Of a stretch of 64,000 nucleotides of DNA, positions 35,983 to 49,594 are shown piece by piece; within the stretch, counting starts at the first letter, position 1, and each line of letters starts with the position of its first letter. Made by a program: the position numbers and the translations under genes. Under the pieces are notes generated by a model. That model had not been told where the DNA came from, did no database searches, and saw nothing but the letters and a program-made list of their open reading frames with translations. Source of the stretch: Chenopodium formosanum (taxonomy: Eukaryota > Streptophyta > Magnoliopsida > Caryophyllales > Amaranthaceae); assembly GCA_024500155.1 (NCBI GenBank), contig CM044856.1, positions 45,632,303 to 45,696,302 of the forward strand, read 5' to 3'.

Positions 35983-36540
35983 TTCACTTTCTTGAACTTT
36001 CTTGAATTTTCTTTACTTAGATTTTGCTTACAAGTTTTTACCTTTCACTTGAAAGGGTTTTTCTTGGTTCAAGCATTAGGATCTTAATCTTTATTTAGTT
36101 CTTTAATTTTTATTTATTTATTTAGTTGCTTTAAAAATCAGTTAGTTAGCAAAATAAATCAGTTTGGTGTATGCTTGTGCGCCAAGGTGCTTGCTCTTCA
36201 AGCAAGTTAGAATTCTAGTTTAATTAGGATTGAATTAGGGACTTGTCCTAATCTTCCTAGGAAAACTAAGTCTTATAAATAGGGCTGTAAACACACGAAT
36301 AGATATACATAGATTAATATTCAGATTATTTCTTAAGTTGCATACTTGAGTTTTGGTTGATTGCGATCAATTGCTGTTTTGTTTGTTTTAGTTAAAACAT
36401 TCGTTTGGATTGATTAATTAGGTGGATTCTTAATTGATTAATCTTAGTTTTTGTTTAATTTTTGGTGGATTTCCTGTATAAAATTTGACTTAAACATATC
36501 CCTTGTGTTTTGTTGATTTTCGGATCAATAATTCACATCA
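35826..36540 (+). repeat. 3' LTR of B3 (715 bp)
   Basis: Starts TGATGCAAG after a slightly altered purine tract (GAAGAAGAGGATGA) and ends at 36540, next to the duplicate AAGAG. Confidence 0.92.
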
Positions 36541-36766
36541 AAGAGATTACATCCTTTGTCTTGACGCTCTTGACCGCCTCTACTTACACCTACTCAGTGA
36601 AATAGTCCAGAACCACCTGAATATAGCACTTTCCGCATGGTGAAGGCGTATAAGGACCCAAAATGTCCATGCCCCATTTAGCAAACGGGACTAGGCTGTG
36701 GATTGCTATCAAATCAATAGCCGAACGATGGATTAACTAGCTAAGATTTTGGCACTTATCACATTT
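36541..36766 (-). pseudogene. C element integrase core fragment
   Basis: On the minus strand it starts in the last part of the zinc finger (CDKCQ across the B6 joint) and contains WGMDILGPYTPSP, with the first catalytic aspartate, then VVLDYFTE. In-frame stops are present. It is bounded by the B3 duplicate AAGAG on the left and the B6 duplicate CATTT on the right. Confidence 0.85.
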
Positions 36767-37486
36767 TGATGTGAATTATTGATCCGAAAATCAACAAAAC
36801 ACAAGGGATATGTTTAAGTCTAATTCTATACAGGAAATCCACCAAGAATTAAACAAAAACTAAGATTAATCAATTAAGAATCCACCTAATTAATCAATCC
36901 AAACGAATGTTTTAATTAAAACAAGCAAAACAGCAATTGATCACAATCAACAAAAAACTCAAGTATGCAACTTAAGAAATAAATCTGAATATTAATCTCT
37001 ATGTATATTTATTCGTGTGTTTACAGCCCTATTTATAGACTTAGTTTACCTAGGAAGATTGGGACAAGTTCCTAATTCAATCCTAATTAAACTAGAATTC
37101 TAACTTGCTTGAAGAGCAAGCACCTTGGCGCACAAGCATACACCAAACTCCTTGGAGAACAAGCACACGTCTAAACTGATTTATTTTGCTAACTAACTGA
37201 TTTTAAAAGCAACTAAATAAAGATTAAAGATCCTAATGCTTGAACCAAGAAAAACCCTTTTAAGTGAAAGGTAAAAACTTGTAAGCAAAATCTAAGTAAA
37301 GAAAATTCAAGAAAGTTCAAGAAAGTGAACTAGACTCCAAGAAAAACCACTAAGCAAACCGTGGCTTTTCTTTGATATCCAAGAAAGTGTCCATGCAATG
37401 CTTGGCTTGAATCAATGTTAAGGGATAAACTATCTTGATGCATGATAAGCAAATCTTCGAAGTTCTCCATGCTTAGACTTGCATCA
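36767..37486 (-). repeat. 3' LTR of B6 (720 bp)
   Basis: It keeps the 28-bp GTGTGCTTGTTCTCC segment but lacks the AAATAAATAAATAAAAATT stretch present in other B LTRs. Confidence 0.92.
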
Positions 37487-40400
37487 TCCTCCTCTTCTTC
37501 GAAAGAATTTGTCCTCAAATCTCGAAGTTCTTTATCAGGAATATACTTAGCCAAATCGCTAACATTGAATGTAGCACTAACTCCATATTCTCCCGGGAGT
37601 TCTAACTTATAAGCATTGTCATTGATCTTCTCAATAATTTTGAAAGGATCTTCACTTCTAGGCATCAACTTATTCTTGCGTTTTCCTGGAAATCTTTCCT
37701 TTCTCAAATGTAACCATACCAAGTCTCCAACAGTGTAACTTTGTTGCCTTCTATGCTTGTTTGCTCTAGCTTTGTACATGTCATTTACTTTCTCTATTCT
37801 TGTTCGAACTTGAGCATGTAATTTCAGCATACTCTTCAACTTAGACTCGGTATCTTTGTGAATTAACTCACCCTTAGGCAATGGAACAAGATCAATTGGA
37901 AGTTTCGGATTGACTCCATAGACTACCTCAAAAGGACTATGTTTGGTAGCATATGTAGGTGATCTATTATAAGCAAACTCCGCATGAGCTAACTTGATGT
38001 CCCAATCCTTTTGTGTCTTACTCACTAACCCACGCAAAAGCGCACCAAGAGTACGATTAGTAACCTCGGTTTGTCCATCAGTTTGTGGATGGTACGATGT
38101 ACTAAAGAGAAATTTAGTTCCCACAAGCTTCCATAGAGACTTCCAAAAGAAACTCATGAACTTTGTATCTCGATCACTCACAATAGTTTTTGGAATTCCA
38201 TGCAATCTAACAATCTCTTTGAAGTATAATTCCGCCACTTTCATAGCATCATCCACTTTGTGACAAGGAACAAAATGAGCCATCTTAGAGAACCTATCCA
38301 CAACAACCATAATAGAGTCTTTCCCCCGTTGTGTTCTCGGCAATCCCACAATAAAATCCATAGAAATATCTTCCCAAGGTGAATCTGGAACAGGTAAAGG
38401 AGTATACAAGCCTTGATGAAAAGTAGCCTTCGCTTTTTGACAAGTTGCACACCTAGAAATAACTAGTTGCACATCCGTGAGCATCTTAGGCCAATAGAAG
38501 TGTTCTTGTAGCATACTCAAGGTCGTTGTAATGCCAAAGTGACCAGCAATTCCTCCCCCATGAGCTTCTCTAACAACTAGCTCTCTAATAGAACACTTAG
38601 GAAGACAAAGTCGATTTCCTTTGAAAAGAAAACCATCTTGTAGCAAATAAGAACCCACGGCTCCTTTAGTACACTCTTCAATCAATGTAGCAAAATCATC
38701 ATCACCTTTGTAGTATTCTTTGATCAATTCTAAACCAAGTAGCTTGCTATTTAGAATTCCAATCAAAGTGTATCTTCTAGATAATGTATCACCCACAACA
38801 TTCATTTTCCCTTCTTTGTACCTTGAAGAAAAATTAAATGATTGTAAAAATTCAACCCACGTAGCATGTCTAGGATTGAGCTTTTGTTGTCCATGTATGT
38901 ACTTCAATGCTTCATGATCAGAATGCAACACAAAGTGATTAGGTCAGAGATAATGGCTCCAATGATCTAAAGCTCTAACAATGGCATAGAACTCTTTATC
39001 ATAAGTAGAATAGTTCAATCGAGCTCCTCCCAATTTCTCACTGAAATATGCAATAGGCCTCTTCTTTTGGAGTAAAACTGCTCCAATTCCAACTCCACTA
39101 GCATCGGTTTCAACTTCAAAAGGACTTGAAAAATCTGGTAACGCAAGTATAGGTGCTTCACATAGCTTCTTTTTAACCAACTCAAACGCACTTTGAGCTT
39201 CCTTAGTCCATTCGAATTTACCCTTGTCCTTCTTCAAACATTCGGTCATAGGCGCCACAATACTTGAGAAATGCTTGACAAATCTTCTATAGAACGAAGC
39301 TAGACCATGAAAAGACCTTACTTCACTCATATTAGTAGGAATAGGCCAAGTTTTAATAGCCTCTACTTTCGAATGATCAACTGAAACTCCATCTTTTGAT
39401 ACAACATAACCAAGAAAAGTAACACTAGGCACTAAGAATTAGCATTTTTCAAGCTTAGCATAGAGTTTCTTCTCTCTTAACACTTCAAACACACTTGTTA
39501 GATGATTTAAATGATCATGCAAATTTTTAGAGTATATCAGAATATCATCTAAATAAACAACAACAAACTTGCCAAGGAAAGGTTTAAGTACCTCATGCAT
39601 CAACCTCATGAAAGTGCTAGGTGCATTAGTGAGTCCAAACGACATCACCAACCATTCATACAACCCTAACTTTGTCTTGAATGCTGTTTTCCACTCATCT
39701 CCTTCTCTCATTCGAATTTGATGATAACCACTCATAAGATCAATCTTAGAAAACAACTTTGAACCATGTAGTTCATCAAGTAGATCATCTAACCTTGGAA
39801 TAGGAAATCAGTATTTGATAGTGATGTTATTCACACTCCTAATATCAATACACATGCGCCAACTCCCATCTTTCTTTGGGACAAGTAAAGTAGGCACAGC
39901 ACAAGGGCTCATACTTTCCCTCACGTATCCTCTAGCCATAAGCTCTTCAATTTGCCTTTGCATCTCCTTTGTTTCTTCCGGATTACTTCTATAGGTTGCT
40001 TTATTAGGTAATGGTGCTCCCGGAATCAAGTCAATTTGATGCTCTATCCCACGAATAGGAGGTAGTCCCGGAGGTAATTCCTTAGGAAAGACATCCTTGA
40101 ATTCTTCTAAAACAGATTCCAATTCATACGGCCTCTTTGCTTGTTTATCTTGATCAATTCGAATCTCATTAGAAACAAGTATATATACCACATTGTTGCT
40201 GCAAATCTCTTTTCCTAATTCCCTCTCACTAATCAAATAAGAACTCTTCGAATTAGAGGTAACATTAGAAGACTTGTTGCTTATCAAAGGTTTTAAAGCA
40301 ACCAGTCTCTCTTTTTCTCCTTTTCTCACTACATACACATTAGTCCTTCCATCAAACTTCACAAATCTATCATATTGCCAAGGACGGCCTAATAGTATAT

Positions 40401-41865
40401 GACAAGCATCCATAGGACAAACATCACACAAAACTTTATCATGAAATTTACCAATTGAAAAGGAGATTAAGGCTTGTTTAGTTACCTTAACATCACTCGA
40501 ATTATTAAGCCAATGAAGCTTATAAGGGCTTGGATGTTCAGTAGTTGACCACTTCAATTTGTCTACCAAAGTAGTAGATACCACATTAGTGCAACTCCCC
40601 GTGTCTATGATCATATCACACAACCTATCTTCTACCTTGCACCTTGTAAGAAAGGTTTTCTCCCTTTGATTGTTTTCCATAGGTACGGTTTTAGAGTGTA
40701 GTGCCTTTCTTAGAACCAAACTTTGACCATGAGCCTTGGGATCAATTTTGTCAAAATGCCCCTCTTCTTCTTCAAAGTTTTCCTCTTCGTTCTTTTCTTC
40801 ATAGTCACTACCTTGCTCACACTTAGCTTGTTCTTGTTCCCACTCTTGAGCAGTCATTACTCTTTTTAATGGATAATTAGTTGCAATGTGACCAACACTA
40901 CCACACTTGAAGCACTTCCTATCTTCAACAAGCTTTTTAGGAGCTTCAAACTTTGATTTAGTCTCCTTGTAATTCGAACTAGAACCACTTTTCTCCAAGC
41001 TGTTCTTCTCAAAAGGTTTAGCGAAACCTTTTACAAGGGGCTTAGTGTACGTCCCTTTCTTCCCCTTTATCTGTTTTTCAACTTTCAAAGCTACCTTGCA
41101 AACATCCTCAAAGGACCAATATTGTTGCAATTCAACCTTTTCAGCAATACTATCATTCAACCCCGAAATAAATCTAGCAATCTTATGCTCAACAATCTCT
41201 TCTAAGCCACATAGCATGCATAACTTTTCAAATTCACCAATATAATTCTCAACAGTCATAGAATTTTGTTTAAAAAGTTGCATCTTAAGATAAACATCTT
41301 GAATATAATCACTAGGTACGAACCTTTTTTTCATGTGCTTCTTGAGTTGTTCCCAAGTTGAGATTCTTGCACGCCCCTCCTTATGCCTTTTCTTCTTTAG
41401 ATTATCATACCAAAGACTAGCATAACCGGTCAGTTTTAATTCAGCCAATTTGCATCTTTTCCTTTCATCATACTCCTTGTAATCAAAAAGTGTCTCGGCC
41501 CTTCTAATCCACTCAAAGTATTTTTCAGGTTCATTCATACTCCCATTGAATTCGGGAAGATCTAATTTAAGGATCCTATCATCATCCTTTGGTCTATCTC
41601 TTCTCCTAGGCCTTGGTGATTCATCACTTGAAAAATAATTATTTCGTGGCCTCCTTGGGTTCCTCCTTGGTTGTTCTTCCTCACTTGAACCAGAATTAGG
41701 GTTAGAATTCCCTTTCCTTGAAGAACCTCCAGCAAGAGTATCAAGCCTTTTTAATATCTCATCCATCCTTGCTGCCAACTCGTCAATTCGCCTATCTCTT
41801 CTAAGATTTTGAGCCTGTTCTAAGGTTAATCCCCTTGGAACCTGTGGAACCTCCTCGTCACTCAT
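37330..41865 (-). pseudogene. B6 gag-pol, full length, three nonsense changes
   Basis: 4536 bp from ATG 41865 to the stop at 37330, the same length as the intact B frame and with no frameshift. Three in-frame stops break it: TGA at 39808-39810 and 38944-38946, both from arginine CGA codons, and TAA at 39439-39441, from a tyrosine codon. The CCHC knuckle has also lost its last cysteine (tyrosine in its place, near 40870). RT keeps YLDDIL and the integrase keeps DX35E. The pattern fits slow decay by point mutation rather than rearrangement. Confidence 0.92.
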
Positions 41866-42157
41866 GATTCCTACACAAACCAAGTCAGTTCATGCAAAAA
41901 TCTTCATTAAAAGATCGAATCTTGAAGGAAAACTAGGCAACACAAAAACCGGACTCTCAACCGCAAATCAGTGCACACACACCAAACGTTTGAGGCTGTG
42001 TAGAACGCGTTACTCAACCAAAAATTATGAAATTTTATATGGTGATAGCTGGACGTTTTAAGAGTTCAATTCAAAAAGAATCACGTACAAATTCTCAGCC
42101 AATTGTTCCCAGTTTAATTTTTACCGAAGTTGCACAAACCTGCTCTGATACCAAAGA

Positions 42158-42877
42158 TGATGTGAATTATTGATCCGAAAATCAACAAAACACAAGGGAT
42201 ATGTTTAAGTCTAATTCTATACAGGAAATCCACCAAGAATTAAACAAAAACTAAGATTAATCAATTAAGAATCCACCTAATTAATCAATCCAAACGAATG
42301 TTTTAACTAAAACAAGCAAAACAGCAATTGATCACAATCAACAAAAAACTCAAGTATACAACTTAAGAAATAAATCTGAATATTAATCTCTATGTATATT
42401 TATTCGTGTGTTTACAGCCCTATTTATAGACTTAGTTTACCTAGGAAGATTAGGACAAGTTCCTAATTCAATCCTAATTAAACTAGAATTCTAACTTGCT
42501 TGAAGAGCAAGCACCTTGGCGCACAAGCATACACCAAACTCCTTGGAGAACAAGCACACGCCTAAACTGATTTATTTTGCTAACTAACTGATTTTAAAAG
42601 CAACTAAATAAAGATTAAAGATCCTAATGCTTGAACCAAGAAAAACCCTTTCAAGTGAAAGGTAAAAACTTGTAAGCAAAATCTAAGTTAAGAAAATTCA
42701 AGAAAGTTCAAGAAAGTGAACTAGACTCCAAGAAAAACCACTAAGCAAACCGTGGCTTTGCTTTGATATCCAAGAAAGTGTCCATGCAATGCTTGGCTTG
42801 AATCAATGTTTAGGGATAAACTATCTTGATGCATGATAAGCAAATCTTCGAAGTTCTCCATGCTTAGACTTGCATCA
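42158..42877 (-). repeat. 5' LTR of B6 (720 bp)
   Basis: It follows the reversed primer region CTGCTCTGATACCA and ends GACTTGCATCA next to the duplicate CATTT. Confidence 0.92.
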
Positions 42878-45023
42878 CATTTTCTAACCAACTCCATGGT
42901 ATCTGACTCAATGGTGGCCCGGAAGTAGTGTCGCCTGGCTCTAACGGTTAGGGATCTCTCGCCTATGTAAGAAGCGCAATATTCCGCATACAGTTTTTCG
43001 AGAAGTTCTTTCCCCTTTTATGGGGTAACACACTCTAGTTGAGGATTCAAGAAACATGCTTTGAAGAGTTCTCCTTTTCTCATCTTGAAGTTTGCAGCCC
43101 GCTTCTTTAAGACGGGTGTCTCTTAAGGTGAATCAGGAAGTGTGCCGTTTGTTAGGTATGCCCAGATGCTATCCATCTAGGTAGAGCTTCGTAAAGAACT
43201 TCAATGGGCTCTTCATCAGATATACTTTGCTTTTCCATAACCTCCAAGAAGATTGACTGAGTTGCATCACAGGAGGTAGAGGACCCCAATTTTGACAGAG
43301 CATCCGCCTCATTGTTTTCAGACCTGTGCACTTGACTTAGATGGAATTCTTCATGTGTCTAAGCCTCAACTTTCACCGCCTGCAAGTATTTGATCATAGC
43401 CGGATGGGTGGCTTCATACACACCATGGTATTGGCTAACAACCAGTTTAGAATCTGAGCATGCGTCAATTTTTGTTGCCCCTATCGCCTTGCACATGCGG
43501 ATGCTGGCCAACATGGCTTCATATTTCGCCTCATTATTTGAGGCTTGGAATTTTAATCATAGTGCATATTCATATTTATCCCTTTATAGAGATTGACAAA
43601 TTATACATGCACCACAACCGTTCATAGTAGAGCTCCCGTCTACAAGCACCTTCTAAACTTGATCAAGGTTATCTGGAGCACCCGGCCTTGTCATTTCGAC
43701 AATGAAGTTGGCAAACTTCTGACCCTTCACTGCCTTTCATGGTTCGTAGGTGACTTCAAGACGCTGCATTTCAATAGCCCATTTCAGCATTCTGCCAGAT
43801 GACTCCAAAGTTGTCATTGGCTGCTTGAGGGGTTGATCTATATAGATCACCACCAGATGTGTCAAGAAGTAAGGCTTCAACTTCTTAACATCCATGTAAA
43901 GAGCAAGGCCAAAAATTTCAACCATGGGGTACCGGAGTTCAGCATTTCTTAGAACATGGCTAATGAAATAGACCGAGAGCTATATACCGTCTCTTTTAGT
44001 AAAGAGAACCGAACTGAGGGCATGATTTGAGACAGCTAAGTACATGTAAAGCGTCTCCTTGGGCAGAGGGCTAACAAGCCTTGCAAAGAGTGTAATTGTT
44101 CTTTAAATTTCTAAAAGGCCGCCTCAACATCATCTCCCCATCACCATCGGATGTGCAAAGAAGTAAAGGCATTAATCACCTGACCGGCTGAGGAATCTCC
44201 CAAGTGCAGGCAAGCAACCGGTGAGCTTTTGAACTTCCTACAAAATGCGGGGTGACTTCATGTCAATCACCGCCTGTATCCAAGAATCTTCCCAGAGTCA
44301 ACGCCAAAAATACATTGACCTTATGCCACTTGAGTATAGTTAAGGTTTCTCGAAGATCAGGAAGGTGATCTGTCTGTAGCTTGGATTTGACTATCATGTC
44401 ATCAATATACACCTCTACATTCCTCTCAATCTGATTGATGAAGACCGTATTAATCATCCGTTAGAAAGTAGCAAGCGCATTCTTAAAGTCAAACGACATC
44501 AACGTATAAAAGAATAGCCCCTGATCGATGACGAAGGTCGTCTTTTTTTTTTTTTTTTTTTTATCTTTTTCCATAGGGGTACCTGGTGGAAGCTGGAATA
44601 GACATCTATAAAACTTATCTAGGCATGCCTGGCTCTAGAGTCGACCTGACTATCGATCTTTGGGAGCGGATAACTGTCCTTTGGACATGCCTTGTTCAAG
44701 TCAGTGTAGTCAAAGCACATGCGCCAAGTACCATTTTGATTTTTTACAAGCACCACGTTTGCAACCTAATCAGGAAGTTACATGGACGAATGAACCTAGC
44801 GCTAACAGCTTTTTAACCTCGGCGGCTGCCGCCTTCTCTCCTCGCCGTGATTTCCTTTCTTTTGTCGGATGGGATTCTATTTAGGATCCATGACGAGTTT
44901 GTGGACAACATGATTCGGGCTGATGCTTGACATCTCTTCTACTTTAAAGGCAAAGATGTCTTTGAATTCTTTCAGCAGGAGATGCAAGGTTGCACTTAAC
45001 CTTTCAAAAGTAGTCGTCCCCAC
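42878..45023 (-). pseudogene. C element RT, RNase H and integrase zinc finger
   Basis: The longest surviving piece of the C element, read on the minus strand. Just before B7 the linker has FKDIFAF. RT has VVLVKKQNGTWRMCFDYTDL and the catalytic VEVYIDDMIVKSK (about 44400). A first RNase H follows with LKPYF and IDQPLKQ (about 43850). A second, plant-type RNase H starts with VDGSSTMNGCG (about 43640) and ends with QVHRSENNEADALSK (about 43310). The integrase finger starts with RARRHYF...MELVRKC near 42890-42960. Many frameshifts and stops show old age. The two-RNase-H layout is known from Tat-lineage elements. Confidence 0.85.
44543..44562. repeat. Poly(T) run of 20 inside C RT
   Basis: Twenty uninterrupted T (A on the coding strand) in the middle of the RT codons, where related proteins have no such tract. 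It may be slippage growth of a short lysine-coding A run. Confidence 0.85.
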
Positions 45024-45743
45024 TGATGTGAATTATTGATCCGAAAATCAACAAAACACAAGGGATATGTTTAAGTCTAATTCTATACAGGAAATCCACC
45101 AAGAATTAAACAAAAACTAAGATTAATCAATTAAGAATCCACCTAATTAATCAATCCAAACGAATGTTTTAACTAAAACAAGCAAAACACCAATTGATCA
45201 CAATCAACAAAAAACTCAAGTATGCAACTTAAGAAATAAATCTGAATATTAATCTCTATGTATATCTATTCATGTGTTTACAGCCCTATTTATAAGACTT
45301 AGTTTACCTAGGAAGATTAGGACAAGTCCCTAATTCAATCCTAATTAAACTAGAATTCTAACTTGCTTGAAGAGCAAGCACCTTGGCGCACAAGCATACA
45401 CCAAACTGATTTATTTTGCTAACTAACTGATTTTTAAAGCAACTAAATAAATAAATAAAAATTAAAGAACTAAATAAAGATTAAAGATCCTAATGCTTGA
45501 ACCAAGAAAAACCCTTTCAAGTGAAAGGTAAAAACTTGTAAGCAAAATCTAAGTAAAGAAAATTCAAGAAAGTTCAAGAAAGTGAACTAGACTCCAAGAA
45601 AAACCACTAAGCAAACCGTGGCTTTGCTTTGATATCCGAGAAAATGTCCATGCAATGCTTGGCTTGAATCAATGTTTAAGGACAAACTATCTTGATGCAT
45701 GATAAGCAAATCTTCGAAGTTCTCCATGCTTAGACTTGCATCA
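45024..45743 (-). repeat. 3' LTR of B7 (720 bp)
   Basis: Short form without the 28-bp segment, but with the ATCACAATCAACAAAAAACTC variant shared with B6. Confidence 0.92.
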
Positions 45744-48700
45744 TCCTCCTCTTCTTCGAAAGAATTTGTCCTCAAATATCAAATCCCACAAAAAAATCCA
45801 TAGAAATATCTTCCCAAGGTGAATCTGGAACAGGTAAAGGAGTATACAAGCCTTGATGAAAAGTAGCCTTCGCTTTTTGACAAGTTGCACACCTAGAAAT
45901 AACTAGTTGCACATCCGTGAGCATCTTAGGCCAATAGAAGTGTTCTTGTAACATACTCAAGGTCTTTGTAATGCCAAAGTGACCAGCAATTCCTCCCCCA
46001 TGAGCTTCTCTAACAACTAGCTCTCTAATAGAACACTTAGGAAGACAAAGCTGATTTCCTTTGAAAAGAAAACCATCTTGCAGCAAATAAGAACCCACGG
46101 CTCCTTTAGAACACTCTTCAATCAATGTAGCAAAATCATCATCACCTTTGTAGTATTCTTTGATCAATTCAAAACCAAGTAGCTTGCTATTTAGAATTCC
46201 AATCAAAGTGTATCTTCTAGATAATGCATCAGCCACAACATTCGATTTCCCTTCTTTGTACCTTGAAGAAAAATTAAATGATTGTAAAAATTCAACCCAC
46301 GTAGCATGTCTAGGATTGAGCTTTTGTTGTCCATGTATGTACTTCAATGCTTCATGATCCAAATGCAACACAAAGTGATTCGGTCGGAGATAATGACTCC
46401 AATGATCTAAATCTCTAACAATGGCATAGAACTCTTTATCATAAGTAGAATAGTTCAATCGAGCTCCTCCCAATTTCTCACTGAAATATGCAATAGGCCT
46501 CTTCTTTTGGAGTAAAACTGCTCCAATTCCAACTCCACTAGCATCGGTTTCAACTTCAAAAGGACTTGAGAAATCTTGTAACGCAAGTATAGGTGCTTCA
46601 CATAGCTTCTTTTTAACCAACTCAAACGCACTTTGAGCTTCTTTAGTCCATTTGAATTTACCCTTGTCCTTCTTCAAACATTCGGTCATAGGCGCCACAA
46701 TACTTGAGAAATTCTTGACAAATCTTCTATAGAACGAAGCTAGACCATGAAAAGACCTTACTTCACTCATATTAGTAGGAATAGGCCAAGTTTTAATAGC
46801 CTCTACTTTCGAATGATCAACTGAAACTCCATCTTTTGATACAACATAACCAAGAAAAGTAACACTAGGCACTAAGAAGTAGCATTTTTCAAGCTTAGCA
46901 TAGAGTTTCTTCTCTCTTAACACTTCAAACACACTTGTTAGATGATTTAAATGATCATGCAAATTTTTAGAGTATATCAGAATATCATCTAAATAAACAA
47001 CAACAAACTTGCCAAGGAAAGGTTTAAGTACCTCATGCATCAACCTCATGAAAGTGCTAGGAGCATTAGTGAGTCCAAACGGCATCACCAACCATTCATA
47101 CAACCCTAACTTAGTCTTGAATGCTGTTTTCCACTCATCTCCTTCTCTCATTCGAATTTGATGATAACCACTCATAAGATCAATCTTAGAAAATAACTGT
47201 GAACCATGTAGTTCATCAAGTAGATCATCTAATCTTGGAATAGGAAATCGGTATTTGATAGTGATGTTATTCACACTCCTACTATCAATACATGCACCAA
47301 CTCCCATGTTTCTTTGGGACAAGTAAAGTAGGCACGGCACAAGGGCTCATAATTTCCCTCACGTATCCTCTAGCCATAAGATCTTCAATTTGCCTTTGCA
47401 TCTCCTTTGTTTCTTCCGGATTACTTCTATAGGCTGCCTTATTAGGTAATGATGCTCCCGGAATCAAGTCAATTTGATGCTCTATCCCACGAATAGGAGG
47501 TAGTCCCGGAGGTAATTCCTTAGAAAAGACATCCTTGAATTCTTCTAAAACAGATTCCAATTCATACGGCCTCTTTGCTTGTTTATTTTGATCAATTCGA
47601 ATCTCATTAGAAACAAGTATATATACCACATTGTTGCTGCAAATTTCTTTTTCTAATTTCCTCTCACTAATCAAATAAGAACTCTTCGAAATAGAGGTAA
47701 CATTAGAAGGCTTGTTGCTTATCAAAGGTTTTAAAGCAACCGGCCTCTCTTTTTCTCCTTTTCTCACAACATACACATTAGTCCTTCCATCAAACTTCAC
47801 AAATCTATCATTTTGCCAAGGACGGCCTAATAGTATATGACAAGCATCCATAGGACAAACATCACACAAAACTTTATCATGAAATTTACCAATTGAATAG
47901 GAGATTAAGGCTTGTTTAGTTACCTTAACATCACTCGAATTATTAAGCCAATGAAGCTTATAAGGGCTTGGATGTTCAGTAGTTGGCCACTTCAATTTGT
48001 CTACCAAAGTAGTAGATACCACATTAGTGCAACTCCCCATGTCTATGATCATATCACACAACCTATCTTCTACCTTACACCTTGTAAGAAAGATTTTCTC
48101 CCTTTGATTGTTTTCCATAGGTACAGTTTTAGAGTGTAGTGCCCTTCTTAGAACCAAACTTTGACCATGAGCCTCTGGATCAATTTCGTCAATATGCCCC
48201 TCTTCTTCTTCAAAGTTTTCCTCTTCGTTCTTTTCTTCATAGTCACTACCTTGCTCACACTTAGCTTGTTCTTGTTCCCACTTTTGAGCAGTCATTACTC
48301 TTTTTGATGGACAATTAGTTGCAATGTGACCAACACTACCACACTTGAAGCACTTCCTATCTTCAACAAGCTTTTTAGGAGCTTCAAACTTTGATTTAGT
48401 CTCCTTGTAGTTCGAACTAGAACCACTTTTCTCCAAGCTGTTCTTCTCAAAAGGTTTAGTGAAACCTTTTACAAAGGGCTTAGTGTACGTCCCTTTCTTC
48501 CCCTTTATCTGTTTTTCAACTTTCAAAGCTACCTTGCAAACATCCTCAAAGGACCAATATTGTTGCAATTGAACTTTTTCAGCAATATTATCATTCAACC
48601 CCGAAATAAATCTAGCAATCTTATGCTCAACAATCTCTTCTAAGCCACATAGCATGCATAACTTTTCAAATTCACCAATATAATTCTCAACAGTCATAGA

Positions 48701-49303
48701 ATTTTGTTTAAAAAGTTACATCTTAAGATAAACATCTTGAATATAATCTCTAGGTACGAACCTCTTTTTCATGTGCCTCTTAAGTTGTTCCCAAGTTGAG
48801 ATTCTTGCACGCCCCTCCTTATGCCTCTTCTTCTTTAGATTATCATACCAAAGACTAGCATAACCGGTTAGTTTTAATTCAGCCAATTTGCATCTTTTCC
48901 TTTCATCATACTCCTTGTAATCAAAGAGTGTCTCGGCCCTTCTAATCCTCTCAAAGTTTTTTTCAGGTTCATTCATACTCCCATTGAATTCGGGAAGATC
49001 TAATCTAAGGTTCCTATCATCGTCCTTTGGTCGATCTCTCCTCCTAGGCCTTGGTGATTCATCACTTGAGGAATAATTATTTTGTGGCCTCCTTGGATTC
49101 CTCCTTTGTTGTTCTTCCTCACTTAAACCAGAATTAGGGTTAGAATTCCCTTTCCTTGAAGAATCTCCAGCAAGAGTATCAAGCCTTTTTAATATCTCAT
49201 CCATCCTTGCTGCCAACTCGTCAATTCGCCTATCTCTTCTAAGATTTTGAGCCTGTTCTAAGGTTAATCCCCTTGGAACTTGTGGAACCTCCTCGTCACT
49301 CAT
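45587..49303 (-). pseudogene. B7 gag-pol with stop, frameshift and integrase deletion
   Basis: The start is the ATG at 49303. A TAA at 48716-48718 replaces a glutamine in the capsid domain. Two bases are missing near 47288-47296, which shifts the frame in RT (PKKDGSW region). RT (YLDDILIYS), RNase H and the integrase finger are readable in the frame 47340-45772. At about 45775-45790 the first strand of the integrase core is joined to the tail motif LRTNSFEEEED, removing the DDE core and the C-terminal domain. The tail continues into the LTR. Confidence 0.9.
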
Positions 49304-49594
49304 GATTCCTACACAAACCAAGTCAGTTCATGCAAAAATCTTGATTAAAAGATCGAATCTTGAAGAAAAACTAGGCAACACAAAAACCGGACTCTCAACC
49401 GCAAATCAGTGCACAAACACCAAACGTTTGAGGCTGTGTAGAACGCGTTACTCAACTAAAAATTATGAAATTTTATATGGTGATAGCTGGACGTTTTTAG
49501 AGTTCAATGAAAAAAAATCACGTACAAATTCCCAGCCAATTGTTCCCAGTTTAATTTTTACCGAAGTTGCGCAAACCTGCTCTAATACCAAAGA

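Larger units (their letters stand above)
19249..36540 (+). mobile_element. B3: full-length family B element in C, host of B4 and B5
   Basis: The borders are fixed by the duplicate AAGAG (19244-19248 and 36541-36545). The LTRs are 715 bp each, short form, with about seven differences by eye. Without the nested B4/B5 block (21821-33006) and one CCGGT duplicate it is 6101 bp, the full B length. It inserted into the integrase codons of C in the opposite orientation to C pol. Confidence 0.94.
36767..42877 (-). mobile_element. B6: full-length family B element in C with three stops
   Basis: 6111 bp, duplicate CATTT (36762-36766 and 42878-42882), LTRs of 720 bp with about eight differences, so among the older B copies. 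It splits the zinc finger of the C integrase. With B7 it forms a variant group: ATCACAATCAACAAAAAACTC in the LTR and a primer region reading GCAGGTTTG instead of GCCAGGTT. Confidence 0.95.
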
